Shown piece by piece: positions 35,222 through 46,004 of a DNA stretch of 64,000 nucleotides. Within the stretch, counting starts at the first letter, position 1. Every line of letters begins with the position of its first letter. The notes beneath the pieces are model-generated. The model had not been told where the DNA came from, did no database searches, and was given only the letters and a program-made list of their open reading frames with translations. The stretch comes from Chrysemys picta bellii. Lineage: Eukaryota; Chordata; Testudines; Emydidae. Made by a program: the position numbers and the translations under genes. The DNA lies in contig NC_088797.1 in assembly GCF_011386835.1 (NCBI RefSeq), positions 63,389,587 to 63,453,586 on the forward strand, in the 5' to 3' direction.

Positions 35222-35422
35222 AAAAGAAGAACAGGAGTACTTGTGGCACCTTAGAGACTAACAAATTTATTAGAGCATAAGCTTTCGTGGACTACAGCCC
35301 ACTTCTTCGGACTGTAGTCCACGAAAGCTTATGCTCTAATAAATTTGTTAGTCTCTAAGGTGCCACAAGTACTCCTGTTCTTCTTTTTGCGGATACAGAC
35401 TAAAACGCTGCTACTCTGAAAC
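35222..35422. mobile_element. Penelope-like fold-back repeat with 14 bp target-site duplication
   Basis: Perfect reverse-complement arms of 77 bp at 35221-35297 and 35312-35388 enclose a 14 bp spacer. The tail (ggatacagactaaaacgctg) belongs to the same vertebrate-wide family. The direct repeat cattcagttttata stands at 35208-35221 and 35423-35436. The arms carry the ccgaag-aagtggg-ccac-gaaagc-ttatgctc text that resembles a hammerhead ribozyme core. Assignment to Penelope-like terminal repeats is from knowledge of that family. It lies in the last TUBGCP2 intron. Confidence 0.78.
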
Positions 35423-35439
35423 CATTCAGTTTTATAGCA

Positions 35440-35625
35440 TAGTCCAGAGTGGAGGTTGGGAGATCTGGGATCTTTTCCCAGTTCTGCCACTGACTTGCTA
35501 TTTGGACTAGTGCAAGTCATGCCAGCCTTCTGTGCCTCAGTTTCTCCATTCGTAAAATGGGGCTAATGCTGCCTATCTTCCTTTGTAAAGTACTTTGAAA
35601 GTTCCAGACACAAAGCCTTACAACT
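35440..35625 (+). mobile_element. MIR-type SINE fragment
   Basis: Text cagttctgccactgacttgc, then tgtgcctcagtttctccatt and gtaaaatggggctaatgc, matches the MIR consensus in the + orientation. It abuts the Penelope-like repeat. Confidence 0.82.
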
Positions 35626-36008
35626 TGCTTTTATGGCATATTTGTGATGATTCTGTTTTAAACACAGGTAAACGCAGAAAAGTCTCTCAGAATCAACATT
35701 TTCCTTAACAAAAAATCCAGTTTTGGCAAACTCTGATTTTCTGAAATTCCAATATGCTCCCACCCCTGAGCCATTTAGATAACTGAAATTTACCTCTATA
35801 AGGTCTCCCATAAGTACACTGTAAATCATAAATAATGGTAATTATAGTAACTGGTGAATTTTAGGTGTATGCCCAGGAATCTCTCATTTTTACTATGGAA
35901 TTTTGAAACCCCTGAATAGCATTTGAAGCCTGTTACCACTTCTCTCTGTTTTCACACTTCTGGGCCATTTGTGGGAAGACTATTGAATATGTGTTTGCTT
36001 TCCCCTAG

Positions 36009-36123
36009 GCTGGATTTTAATGGATTCTACACAGAGCGGCTGGAGCATATTTCTGCACAAAGGAGTCAGAAAGTAGTTTCCGAAGCTCCCCTTCTTCCCA
36101 GGGTCGTTGTAGCCACCCAATGA
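36009..36123 (+). CDS. TUBGCP2: TUBGCP2 terminal coding exon with stop
   Basis: The acceptor is tttcccctag. The first G completes an Arg codon from the previous exon. The peptide LDFNGFYTERLEHISAQRS is highly conserved at the end of GCP2. It is followed by a short variable tail ending VVVATQ and a TGA at 36121-36123. The variable Pro/Val-rich tail is shorter than the mammalian one. Confidence 0.94.
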
Positions 36124-36390
36124 AGCTTTTATGTTACATATTTTAGATGCTGCACCTTTCGCATCAGAATACAGTACTCTTGCCCAGTTGTATCTGTGAG
36201 TAGTTTGCACTTTAAACTCCATAAAAGCTATAAAACAACAGTTGTCTAATAAGATAGTGTTTGAGCTTCTGAAATCTAAACAGGGAAAGGATTTTGTCAC
36301 TTCTGAGATACTTTTGTTAACTTTTTTACCAAATATTAAAAGTGTGTGTGTTGTATAATATATAAAGAAATAAAACATCAGAATTATTTG
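36124..36390 (+). other. TUBGCP2: TUBGCP2 3' untranslated region
   Basis: This AT-rich stretch follows the TGA. It ends just past an AATAAA hexamer, so a short 3'UTR of about 260 nt is inferred. The exact cleavage site cannot be seen from the sequence. Confidence 0.7.
36369..36374 (+). terminator. TUBGCP2: polyadenylation signal AATAAA of TUBGCP2
   Basis: A canonical AATAAA lies about 245 nt after the stop codon. It is followed by a T-rich stretch (ttatttggtctctgtt) that could serve as the downstream element. Confidence 0.75.
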
Positions 36391-39004
36391 GTCTCTGTTA
36401 TCCTGAATTTACATCTCACTTCAGTCATTCTGGGTAACTAAAACTTGGTCATCTTATGAAGTTCTGCTAATGCATAGATTGAGCTGTAAGGTGGTTCCGT
36501 GTTGTGATTTAGGGCTTGAAGAAAGCTCGCTGAAGCCCAGGGGAGTCCCCCATGACTTAAGTTTGGATCCAGGCCCTTTTTCAATGTCTGTCTTCGATTG
36601 CGGCATAGATGCCAGAGCTGTGCAAATAACAGACTTTTCAGTCTGACCAAACTGGAAAACGGGAAGAGAAATTCACTTTCAGATGACCTGAAACAAATTT
36701 TTGGTTTTTGGCAAACTGAATTTTTTTTCTTTTGGATTAAACTAAACTTTTTGTTCCATTTTTAGTTCAAACTTTTAAAATGAAATTGAAGTAAAATTCA
36801 AAACAAAAAGTCATTTTGAATTTTTGAGCAAAATAGTTCAGTGAATGCCACATAGGTTTGCAAATGTTTTGGTTGACATGAATCTGCATTTTTCATTGGG
36901 TGGGGATGGGGGGAGAGGTTTGTCTGAAATATTTTTCCCAAGTCTAATGGAATCAGAACATCTGTCTGAGGCTCAACCCACTCATTATTCAAGTAAGTAA
37001 TGTTTGGAGGAGTGACCCAGAGAAATGACAGAGCTCATCACCTCCATCCCTTACTACTCAGGATTGCACATTGAGGGGCTCCAGTTATCTAGGCCTTTGT
37101 CAGCTCTGCAAGACACTGTGGGCATGCACTCCACATAGGGCTGGTCCTCGGGACTGTTTGTGTATGCCATGTGCAGGCAGCTGCCTAAGCATGGCAAACA
37201 CAAGGCTGCCTGCAGTGCTTAAAGAGCCCTTATGATCTGTGGGTTTGCACTGTAGTTGTTTTTCAGATGTAACTCGGGGTGTTAGATTTGACCTGTAGAA
37301 CCCTATATGGTTTTGGTTCTGGGTACATATTCCCATTTCCACAGAACCCAGATGTGGTGACCTTCAGGACATTTTATTTTTCTGGGTTGGTCTAACCAAG
37401 GGGAGGCTGTTTTTCCTCACAATAGGTTCATTAGTTGAATAATTGATGGCTCTGACTGCAGCCTGAGGCTTATAGGAACCATCACTTCCATCACCAGATT
37501 ATCAACACGTTCATTAAACTTTTGATCATACACTTTCTGGCATGGATGCCTTTTTGAGTATGCTAGTGGGAAGGGGAGGATAATAAAAGCCAAGCTGATG
37601 GAGAGTTAAGGGTGCTGTACAGAGACAGACATGGCTGGCCCCTCTCATAGTGATATCCACCCCACATGGTGGCACCCAGCTAGTAGGCAGAACAAAGTTG
37701 TTTAAATCCCCCTATGCAGTCAATATCAGGGCAGTTTATTGCAATACAGCACATAATACTTACAGCAAAAGGTCCCCTCTGCAGTGCTATCAGGCTGGCT
37801 CTCCATCTGGGTCTTGGGGACCATCTCTGGCAATGTCTCTACCTGGGTCTGTGGCTCAGGGTTGGACATGCCAAAGATCTTGGTTGTCTGAGGGTATCTC
37901 CTCACTGGCGCCTGTTGTCAACTGGGTGCCTTCCGATGGTGCAGGAATATACATTTCATTGTGGCCTCCCTGGCAAAACTCCAGTCCAGCTCCTCCTAGT
38001 GCATGTACTGGGAGCGTTACTGAGGCTGCTGTTTTTGTAATTCTGCTGGAGCTCCTTTGCTTTGTTGTGGCACTAGTCTATGTCCTGGGAGTGCCCCACT
38101 CCCACATTTGCAGTGATAGCCACTCATCTCTCTTCACATTCCACTGACTCTTGTTAAGATGGGACTTGATGTGCTCATCTCCCCAGGGAGACAAGGAAAT
38201 CCAGGACTTCTGGATAGGAGCACATGAAAGCACAGGACATGGCTGCTATAATGGACTCCGTGCATGTGAACTTGCTACGAACTCGAATTGCGAAGGGGGC
38301 ACACTTGGGCTGCACACCATCATTTAAATGGGAAGGTGACATCCAGTCAGGATGACCCTGGTGCAGTAGGAGGTACACAGGGGAAAGAGGCTAATCCAGA
38401 TGTGAAGCAGTGCAGAGTGGCAGAGGATGGCTTGAAGTGGTATAGTTAATTACAAATAGGGATGTTTCCACATGAACTGTAGAGTGGATAACTTATTCCA
38501 AAGTAGTTATGCTGCTTCCAAAGCATTTTAATTAAAGTGGGATAAGATGCCAGATAAATAAGAGACCTTGTGTTTGGCCATTCAGGCCGAAAAAATTCCC
38601 CCCATTGACAAACCCACGGACTATAAAATGGAATTGAGATTGCTGACACTGCGCTGCTCGTAGAGTTTAGCATTTTAGTTTCTAAATTAATCTCACTACA
38701 TGCATGTTCATCAGGCTGCTCTAGTGGGCTACAGTGAAAGCTCATCTGAAGGCAGAGTTATGTGCTACTAGCTGAAGGTAGCGAATAACTAAGTGTTAAT
38801 TTCACAGGATATTCCCGCATAGGAAGCAGTGAGAGCTGTAGGGATAGTTCTCTGCCAGGTTCAAAGACCAATACAGCAGGTGAGAGATGGTTCTAGGGCC
38901 CAGGTTGGTACTGTCCAGTTGACTAGCAGAAAAATACCAAAAATAGCATTCATGTAGAACTACCAAACTTTATGTTCCAATAGAAAGTAGATGCAGGTTC
39001 TTCT
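36391..39004 (+). other. intergenic segment after TUBGCP2, mostly unassigned
   Basis: No gene is supported. The stretch 37700-37830 (gcagtttattgcaatacag) may be part of an LTR-like repeat but I cannot place it. No exon structure and no CpG island. Confidence 0.45.
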
Positions 39005-40290
39005 TAAGTGATAGAACATGTCCATTCCAATATAGGTATGTGTCCCTCATGCACAGTTGTCATAGATATTTTCCCTCAGCAGTACCTGTTGAGGCAGCGT
39101 GAGCACCCTCTGGTTCCTCATGCCAGTGGATGCAGGTGTAAAGGGCCACGCTGCCGCCAGTCCCCCTCAGTTCCTTTCTGGTTGTTGCAGTTGTGATCTT
39201 TGTATCCGCAAATCGTTCCTCCCGTAGTATATACAGTACCTGTTGTGTTAGTTTTTAGGCTTGAATGTTTCCTAAATATTTGAAAATTTGAAACATTCCT
39301 AAATAGTTGTTGAATGTTTAGAATAGAATTTTTTAGTGTAGAGTTACTCATGCCTAGTTGGGTACTGGGCTAATGCTTCATTCTCCTGGCTTCAAGACCC
39401 GTTGCTCTTGTAACAGGTCTATGCCACTGAGCTACCCACACCCCAGCTGCCTCAAGTGTCTAGGATTGGTGCATGTAAGTGATAAATGTCATCTTTCTAG
39501 AGAAACAGCAAAGCGTCCTGTAGCACCTTATAGACTAACAGACGTCTGTTAGTCTATAAGGTGCCACAGGACTCTTAGTCTGGATCTATAAAAGCAGCGA
39601 ACACGGCTACCCCTCTGATCTTTCTAGAGAGTTCAAATCCTGCTTGAAAAAGGACTGCCAGACTCAAGTACCTGCTTATGGAGTCTGTGCTTCACCTGCT
39701 GTCGGAAACTTCCTGCTTTGAATGGGTAATGAGTGCATCTGAATCGGTTTGGAGTACACCCTCTTTTCTGACTGAGTCCACAGGCAGATCCGCACCACCA
39801 GTGCCTAAGAAGGGACTGTATAAGTCTCCCAAAGACTCGGTACCAGGGCCTTGGAAGTCTACTGTGAAGGCACTGAACTGAGGCAAGAACTCATAGGTGC
39901 AGCCAAAGAAGATGCAGCCCCCAGATGTCGTCCATAAGCCAGGATGGCTCACTGACTCCAGAGTCTAGAAAGGGTTCATTGAGACCAATCCCTGAAGGAC
40001 CAGTGCACCTTTTGGTACCGCAAGCTCAAGAGCCCTTTCCAATGCTATCTACACCTAAGACATTCGAGGCAGCCAGGGAGTTGTTTAACCTGTTGGTGCT
40101 GGCTTCTCCCACGATTCAAGAGTCTTGCCCAGTACCGGGATTGGAACTGCTCACTCCCGTGATCCCATCTTCAGCCCTGGAGCACCATTAAGTGCCAGCG
40201 GAAAAACACTGGTATTCCAAGATGGAGTCCAGCACCAGGTCATCTGGTCACAAGCCCCTGTAGTGTCATAGCCACCATGACTCGGAGGCT
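39005..40290 (+). mobile_element. DIRS-like copy 5, 5' part only
   Basis: Same plan as the start of copy 4: agcaccctctgg/agcaccctctgc, then an ORF1 start with the Cys-pair segment (HPSCLKCLGLVHVSDKCHLS at about 39440) and the Ser/Pro-rich gag-like part (STGRSAPPVPKKGLYKSPKD, about 39775). Interrupted by a Penelope-like fold-back at 39503-39617. No RT is present. All DIRS copies in the window are in the + orientation. Confidence 0.7.
39503..39617. mobile_element. Penelope-like fold-back repeat with 12 bp target-site duplication
   Basis: A palindrome centred on cagacgtctg (39539-39548) with about 31 bp arms (caccttatagactaaca / tgttagtctataaggtg), then cggctacccctctg. The direct repeat atctttctagag stands at 39491-39502 and 39618-39629. 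It interrupts DIRS copy 5. Same family as 35222-35422, another subfamily. Confidence 0.8.
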
Positions 40291-40680
40291 GTTTGTAAGG
40301 TCCTCAGGAAGGATCCCCTGTGGGAGATAAACTTCTTCTAAGGCCTATTGTTTTCTCTAATGGCCCTTCCCACCCAGCCATCTAGCCTGATTGCATTCTG
40401 CCTAGTGGGCGTTCCCCAGGTGTAAATACATTTGTAATAGTTGTATAGACAATATTCCTAACTTGAGACCTTTTCAATGATATCTCACGTGACCTATCTT
40501 ACATAAAATACATCATAGTTATGCCATAATCACATCATAATAATATATCTAGGAAGAATATGGAGCGTAGTGTCACAACACCCTCACTCTGTTTTGCCCC
40601 AAGTGCTGATCGAGGAATACACAGATGTACATGCACACATTTGCCCTGCATGTTGAGTTTGTTCAGCATGCCTGTGCTAG
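40291..40680 (+). repeat. possible LTR-like interspersed repeat
   Basis: The text aggcctattgttttctctaa, then ccccaggtgtaaatacattt, has the feel of a reptile LTR or internal repeat region, but I see neither paired LTRs nor coding remnants. Low confidence. Confidence 0.3.
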
Positions 40681-40689
40681 TTTTGTATT

Positions 40690-40870
40690 GGGGTAGGATA
40701 ATAGAACCATACAAATGTTGGGCTGCAAGGCACACTTGAGAGGTCAGCTAGTCCAACCCCTTGCACTGAGGTGGGACAACGTATACCTTGATCACCCCAA
40801 TATGTGTTTGTCTAACCTGTTCTTAAAGATCTCCAGTGACCTGGGATTCTACAACCTCCCTTGTTTGCTG
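40690..40870 (-). mobile_element. CR1 LINE 3' tail fragment
   Basis: atagaaccatacaaatgttg, then gtcagctagtccaacccc and ctaacctgttcttaaagatc. This is the reverse complement of a bird/turtle CR1 tail. Confidence 0.82.
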
Positions 40871-41735
40871 ATGCAGCCTTGTGCTGCTCTTGTCCCAGGC
40901 GGTTGCCATATCTGGATTTTGGTACCGGAAAGATGAGCACATTGAGCAGTTTCCTCTTCGGGGAGGCACTTGCTCACTCTTCTAGGGAAATTGCTAACAG
41001 CACAGCTCAGCTCTTTGGGCATGCTGTCATTCATTTATCATTTCCTTAATCTCTCTCCACAAGCGCTCTATTACACACACTACCACTTCTTCTTTTGGGA
41101 TGGGTCAAAGTCAGACCTGGTGAAAACAGGTGCCATTACCACGGAGTCAGCAGAATCCGAGCTGCTGCCAGTAGCTTTGTCTTTGGCCCTAGGAGATTAG
41201 CATCTGTAATGTATTTCCACTGGAGCGCTCTACACCGTAGTAAAGGTCATTTCCTAAGTTAAGTGCAACCTGGGACTTTTTGTGCTGCAGTCACCCTCAT
41301 GTTTCTGCTCCAGCCCCCTACTCTCAGCCTCTGCTAACCTTCAGAAATGCTCCCCTTCTAGACTGAAATTCTCTATTCAAAGGCAAGTTTCCTGGGGAAT
41401 CGGGAACAACCTGTTGAGCCATTTCTGAGCACCAGAACTCACTTCCCTCTCTATGCCAGAAATCCTGCAAGTTTTTGAGGAGAGCTTTGGCACCAAGACC
41501 CTTGGAGACAGCGCTGAAGTTCAGCTGGAGGAATCACTGTCCCCAAGAATCAGGACCTGCTGGGTCCTGGGAAGCAAGACTGGTTCCAGTTCTGAGGCTT
41601 CAAAAACTGCTGGTCCTAGTGCAGGATGTTTAACACTGACAGGGTGCTTTCTTTAATGATGCGCTAATGTTCAAGAGAAAGGCAGGTGCAGCTTATGGCT
41701 CAGAATACAGTGGGCCACCCAGCACAGGCGGCTCG
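40871..41735 (+). other. intergenic segment with nothing recognised
   Basis: No gene, repeat or regulatory site that I can support. Confidence 0.45.
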
Positions 41736-42000
41736 GGCACCTCTCTCAGCACACAACGCACATGGCTTGGGGCACCTCTCTCAGCACACAACGCACATGG
41801 CTTGGGGCATCTCTCAGCACACAACACCCATGGCTTGGGGCACCTCTCTCAGCACACAACGCACATGGCTTGGGGCACATGTCTCAGCACACAACGCCCA
41901 TGGCTTGGGGCACCTCTCTCAGCACACAACGCACATGGCTTGGGGCACATGTCCCAGCACACAGCTCAAGCAGGTCGGGGCACCTGGCTCATGTTGCTCA
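41736..42000 (+). repeat. 35 bp minisatellite, about seven units
   Basis: The unit is near 35 bp and carries ctcagcacacaacgc followed by catggcttggggcac. About seven tandem copies differ at a few positions and one lacks a few bases. Degenerate relatives (cagcacatagctcacg) continue to about 42190. Any open frames here are repeat artefacts. Confidence 0.88.
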
Positions 42001-42190
42001 GCATGGGGCTCAGCACATAGCTCACGTGGCTCCGGGAACACGGCTCAGTGCATGGGTCATGTGTCCCAGGGCCCATGGCTCCTCGCATGGCTCACCAGAC
42101 TTAGCATGCAGCTCAGTACATGGCTGTGGTGGCTCAGGGCACGTGCGTCAGAGCACAGCTCGCGCGGCTCAGCCCATAGCTCATGATCAA

Positions 42191-43093
42191 CATGTGCCAC
42201 TCCCCCCCCATCTGATCTGCTGCATCTGCTGGGGTCCATCCTCCAGCTCACCGTGGTAACTGTTCTCTGGGCAGCAGGAATACCACAGCGTGGGGTGGGG
42301 CCTGGTTCGGTGGTGGCAGGGTCAGGCAGCATCCTCCTTTTCGGCTCCAGCAGGTGCTGCCTCCTGCTCAGCTCCTGCCCCTCATGGAGAGGATGGTCAC
42401 ACACCCGTTGGCTGGAACAGGGCCATGGTGACTCCATGGTGCAAGGCCCTTGGCACAGGTCTGTTGTGTTGCACCTGGCCCCCACTGCTGCTCATTGTCC
42501 CCAGGGAGCCCTCTCGCCACCAGCAGCAGAAAGGGGCCTAGCTATACAAGGCTCTGCAGCTTCTCCCCAAGGCATGGCTGGAAGCCCACAGCTCGGGACA
42601 TTATAGTTTGCTGCTTGAAGTACTGCACTGTACACAGGGAGCAGTACTGGCTGGAGCTGAGCTGGAAGGATCAGGACAGGCGGGCTCTCTGGTTGCCTCA
42701 CTTCCTGGAAGGCACTGGTGATAAAATCATTCTCTCACTCTCCTCACATCCTCTGCAGAGCAGAAATGACTAGCAAGAGCCAGGAAATGGAGGTGCTTTC
42801 TGTGTGGTTTGTTGCTGTGCACGTGTCAGAACCCCCTCCCCCTGCCCCGAGCTTTGTGCCCAGTGTTCTGCAGGCCGTGAGAGCTGCTTGCCAGAGGTGG
42901 GGGGGTTCACATTGCAGAGAGTTAGGATAGAGATGCAACAAGTCTCTGCTGTAGTGTGCAATCCGCAGGGCAATCCAACCCCCAGGGGTAGACCCTTTTG
43001 TTCCTGCTCTTCAAAGGTGTGGTGACTGTCCTAGGACCAGTGGGCCTAGGTTCTTTGCTCTCAGTCCTCTAGCAGATGGCTAGGTGCATAAAC
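42191..43093 (+). other. intergenic segment with nothing recognised
   Basis: GC-rich, with several overlapping short open frames on both strands, none convincing. No repeat named. Confidence 0.45.
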
Positions 43094-43101
43094 CTCTATG
43101 A

Positions 43102-43315
43102 CACGGGTTCTCAAAGTGGGGGTCGGGACCCCTCACAATGTTATTACATGGGGGGTTGCGAGCTGTCAGCCTCCACCGCAAACCCCGCTTTGCCTCCAGC
43201 ATTTATAATGGTGTTAAATATAAATTAAAACCACTTGTTTATATATAAGGGGGGGTTGCACTCAGAGTCTTGCTATATGAAAGGGGGCACTGGTACAAAA
43301 GTTTGTGAACCACTG
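43102..43315 (+). mobile_element. hAT-like MITE with exact 8 bp target-site duplication
   Basis: Begins cacgggttctcaaagtgg and ends gtttgtgaaccactg, forming imperfect terminal inverted repeats. ctctatga stands at 43094-43101 and again at 43316-43323, exact and 8 bp as expected for hAT. Related copies lie at 9440-9632 and 62256-62473. Confidence 0.92.
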
Positions 43316-43323
43316 CTCTATGA

Positions 43324-44429
43324 CTTGCTACAAGAGGGAGCCAGCTACGGCTAGACACTGCTCCCCCAGCTAGGCCAGGGGAGCTATGAGAAGCGGAAGG
43401 GAACAGGCAGGAAACCAAGGAATCAAACGAGGAGTTAACCAAACCCACAGCAACACACACTGAAGCCTGCAGAGCAGGTCAGTCTAATCGTAATGCATGC
43501 CCCTAAGCCTCACCACAGGCCTTGTCCGGGGTGGTGTTGGCGTGAGGGGCTGGGGTCCCTTCCAGCTGGAGCGAATCCCTGGCAGCCGGGCGCTGCTCTC
43601 TGGGTGAGAGAACCAACCGGGATGGAGTCTCAGGGCCGTACGTCAGGGAGCCACTCTGTAGCTGTGCAGCTGCTCTAACTCAGCACCCTGCAGCCAGCGT
43701 TCACCTGGGGCAGCGGGCACAGCTCACAGTCCAGCCACCTGCTGGCTCTCTAGAGCCTGCCATCGGTCACCCTGTTGGTCCCTTGGACTTCTAGCCCAGC
43801 CCCCACAGGCTGTGTGTCCCCCTCCAGCACAGGCAGGTTCGGTGCCATTCTCTGCTCCCCTCCGTGTGCCCCCCGCCGGAGAGGGCTGCTTCCCTCCAGC
43901 CCTTGAGCTGGCCGGGGGTTTACACATACAGGAGGTGACAGCCAGCCGGCTGCGGAAGAGGGAGATGAAAGGGCCTGACATTTCAAGATGGGCCTGAACC
44001 AAATCCAGCCACTGGAACCTGCCAGCTTTGGGGAATTTGGGGCCTTGAGCCAGCTTGGAGACTAGTTACCTTCCAGCCCCTCACTGGGAGCCCTTCCTTG
44101 CTCACCCCCCAACCCTTCCCCTGAGTGTAGCTGCCTCTGCTCTTTGGCCTCCCTACCTCTCACTGGGTGGATTGCGGCTGCCAAGACAACCTGCTGCTAC
44201 TGGAATCGTGCACTGAAGGGCAGGGGCTGGGGACTCGGAGCCAGGGTCTGTGCAGTCAGGGGCTGAGGCTCAGAGGGAGCCAGGTGCAATGCAGTCAGGG
44301 GCAGGAACTCGGGGATGGGGGTGGGCAGGGTCAGTGCAGTGTGGGGAAGGGACTGAGGATTCAGGGAGAGCCAGGGCCAGTTGAGTGTGAGGCAGCGGCT
44401 GTGGGGGGAGGGGGGACAGAGAGAGGCAG
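43324..44429 (+). other. intergenic segment with nothing recognised
   Basis: GC-rich. Short repeats of caggggctgggg type occur at 44220-44400. No gene supported. Confidence 0.45.
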
Positions 44430-45058
44430 AATATGACAAAGTGGGAATTTTTTGTAATATTTTTATGACGCCTATGTGTGCCTCAGTTTCCCTCTGCACT
44501 TTGCATTGCTACCAGTAGCAGGAAAATAGTTATGTCTGCTCTTGGGGCAGTGCAGGACATGGGGGTGGGGTGTCACATTGCTTTCTGGCCTCAGTGAACA
44601 GAGTCCTTAAGGAACTGGCTGAAATTGAGCCCATGTCAATGCAGAATCCCAAAGAGACAACAGAAATCGGAACATTGACACCTAGGAAACAACAAGCAGG
44701 AGGAAGGAGCTGTTATCCCCACCTCTCAGCAGGGAAGCTGAGGAGAGACCAGCTTGAGAACAAAGGCCTGAGACGTGACCAGCAGGGGATAAAGAGTGGG
44801 CTACTGGAGGAAGCCTGGGACTGACACAAGAGTCAGAGAGACAGAGCCTTAAATGGAGTTCACTACAGCTTGTTTGATGATTTGCTCTGACTGGATCCGA
44901 ATGGACCATGCTTTAACTTTCCTTTCTCTATGCTAACCTAAGGCCTCCCAAGGCTGTGTCGAGCTGATTAATCGCCTTTTTCAAACAGTGGGGTTTGTTT
45001 GGTGTCACTGCAAATACGGGCTGGGGTACATCAGTCCCTGCAGCGTGTACAAGCTTCT
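44430..45058 (+). repeat. unclassified interspersed repeat, copy 1
   Basis: Shares an ordered set of words with 46005-46390: gtaatattttt-tgac, cctca-t-tccctctg, gcattgctacc, ggaactgg-tgaaa, then ggatccagaaagacaa-like text. The right part (gctgattaatcgcctttttc, gtgtcactgcaaatacggg) extends further. It might be a solo LTR or an unknown retroelement. No coding remnant is seen. Confidence 0.55.
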
Positions 45059-45073
45059 ACTAGGCATCTATCT

Positions 45074-45195
45074 AGAGTGACCAGATGTCCCGATTTTACA
45101 GGGACAGTCACGATATTCGGGGCTTTTTCTTATATAGGCTCCTATTACCGCCCACCCCCATCCTGATTTTGCACACTTGCTGTCTGGTCACCCTA
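45074..45195 (+). mobile_element. short MITE (gtgaccagatgtccc family)
   Basis: Begins agagtgaccagatgtcccga and ends gtctggtcaccct, inverted at the ends. catctatct flanks it at 45065-45073 and 45196-45204. 122 bp. A common short non-autonomous DNA element type in turtles and crocodilians, probably hAT-related. Confidence 0.78.
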
Positions 45196-45204
45196 CATCT
45201 ATCT

Positions 45205-46004
45205 CACAGGACAGAGTGAGTGGCATGAAGCAGGAGTGCTGGAGCCCAGAGGCACCACCCTGATCCTCGCTGACCCAGGCCAGGCACTGATCTCCACTGC
45301 TGACAGGTCAGACACTCTCCCCAGTCAGATGAATCTGTAGGCTGTGCTTTAATCTAGTCACGGGGCTTTCTGTTCCTCTTCTTCAGACTGGAAGTGGTAT
45401 TTCTCCTTACATGGACTTGCCAGAGTAGCTCAGCACATGGGCACCTTCTGTGTTCTTACGTGAACCCACCTGAATTTGCCATTTTAACGTTGGGCAGTCA
45501 AGAACCGTTTAGTACCTCTGCTATAAAACTACTTTGTACTGAGGTCTAGGGTCTGGTTTGAAATTCATTTGCTATTCACACAGTTCCGTTGTCACAAATC
45601 AATCTGTTGTAGAACTTTGCTTTGAAGAGATAGTAAGAGACCCAACCAGGAACTCTGTTTCTGCATCTACACCCTGCAGCTTTGTCCTCCAACTCTGAAC
45701 TCCTGTATATATTTTGCTCCTGTATTCCTCAGCTGTTTGTGCTGACATCGAGGGGCTTGTAACAATGGTTGTTTTTACTACATATGTGAGGGAGACCCTG
45801 CCTCACAATGACCTTGCTTTGACCTGGTTATCAGTTATAGCGCAAGTAATTCAGTCTTGTTAGTCCTCAGCTGATCCCAGAGGGGTCTTTAATGTAGCAG
45901 ACAAAACAGAACAAGAGCCAATGGCTGGAAGGAGAAGTCAGAAAAGTTCCAACTAGAAATGAGTCAAATTTTTGGAGTCTGGCATCAGTTCAGGGATGAC
46001 GTGG
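45205..46004 (+). other. intergenic segment with nothing recognised
   Basis: No gene or nameable repeat between the MITE and repeat copy 2. Confidence 0.45.

Larger units (their letters stand above)
1..36390 (+). other. TUBGCP2: TUBGCP2 gene, 3' part (six coding exons, introns, 3'UTR)
   Basis: The six exons listed separately join without a frame break into about 260 residues that I recognise as the C-terminal part of gamma-tubulin complex component 2. This protein and GCP3 form the gamma-tubulin small complex, which nucleates microtubules at centrosomes. The visible part lies in the C-terminal GCP domain that binds gamma-tubulin. All introns have GT-AG ends. The upstream exons lie left of the window. 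The introns are unusually repeat-laden: the first complete one is 15 kb and almost entirely DIRS and CR1 sequence. ADAM8 follows downstream on the same strand, as in other vertebrates. Confidence 0.93.

Noticed and set aside
35264..35310. A confident call of an active hammerhead ribozyme.
   Set aside because: The first core box departs from consensus (C for U) and there is an extra A before stem II. It is kept as a finding, not as an ncRNA feature.
41667..42259. Three overlapping open frames of 117-166 codons.
   Set aside because: They are the frames of the 35 bp minisatellite; 35 is not a multiple of three, so each frame cycles with the unit.
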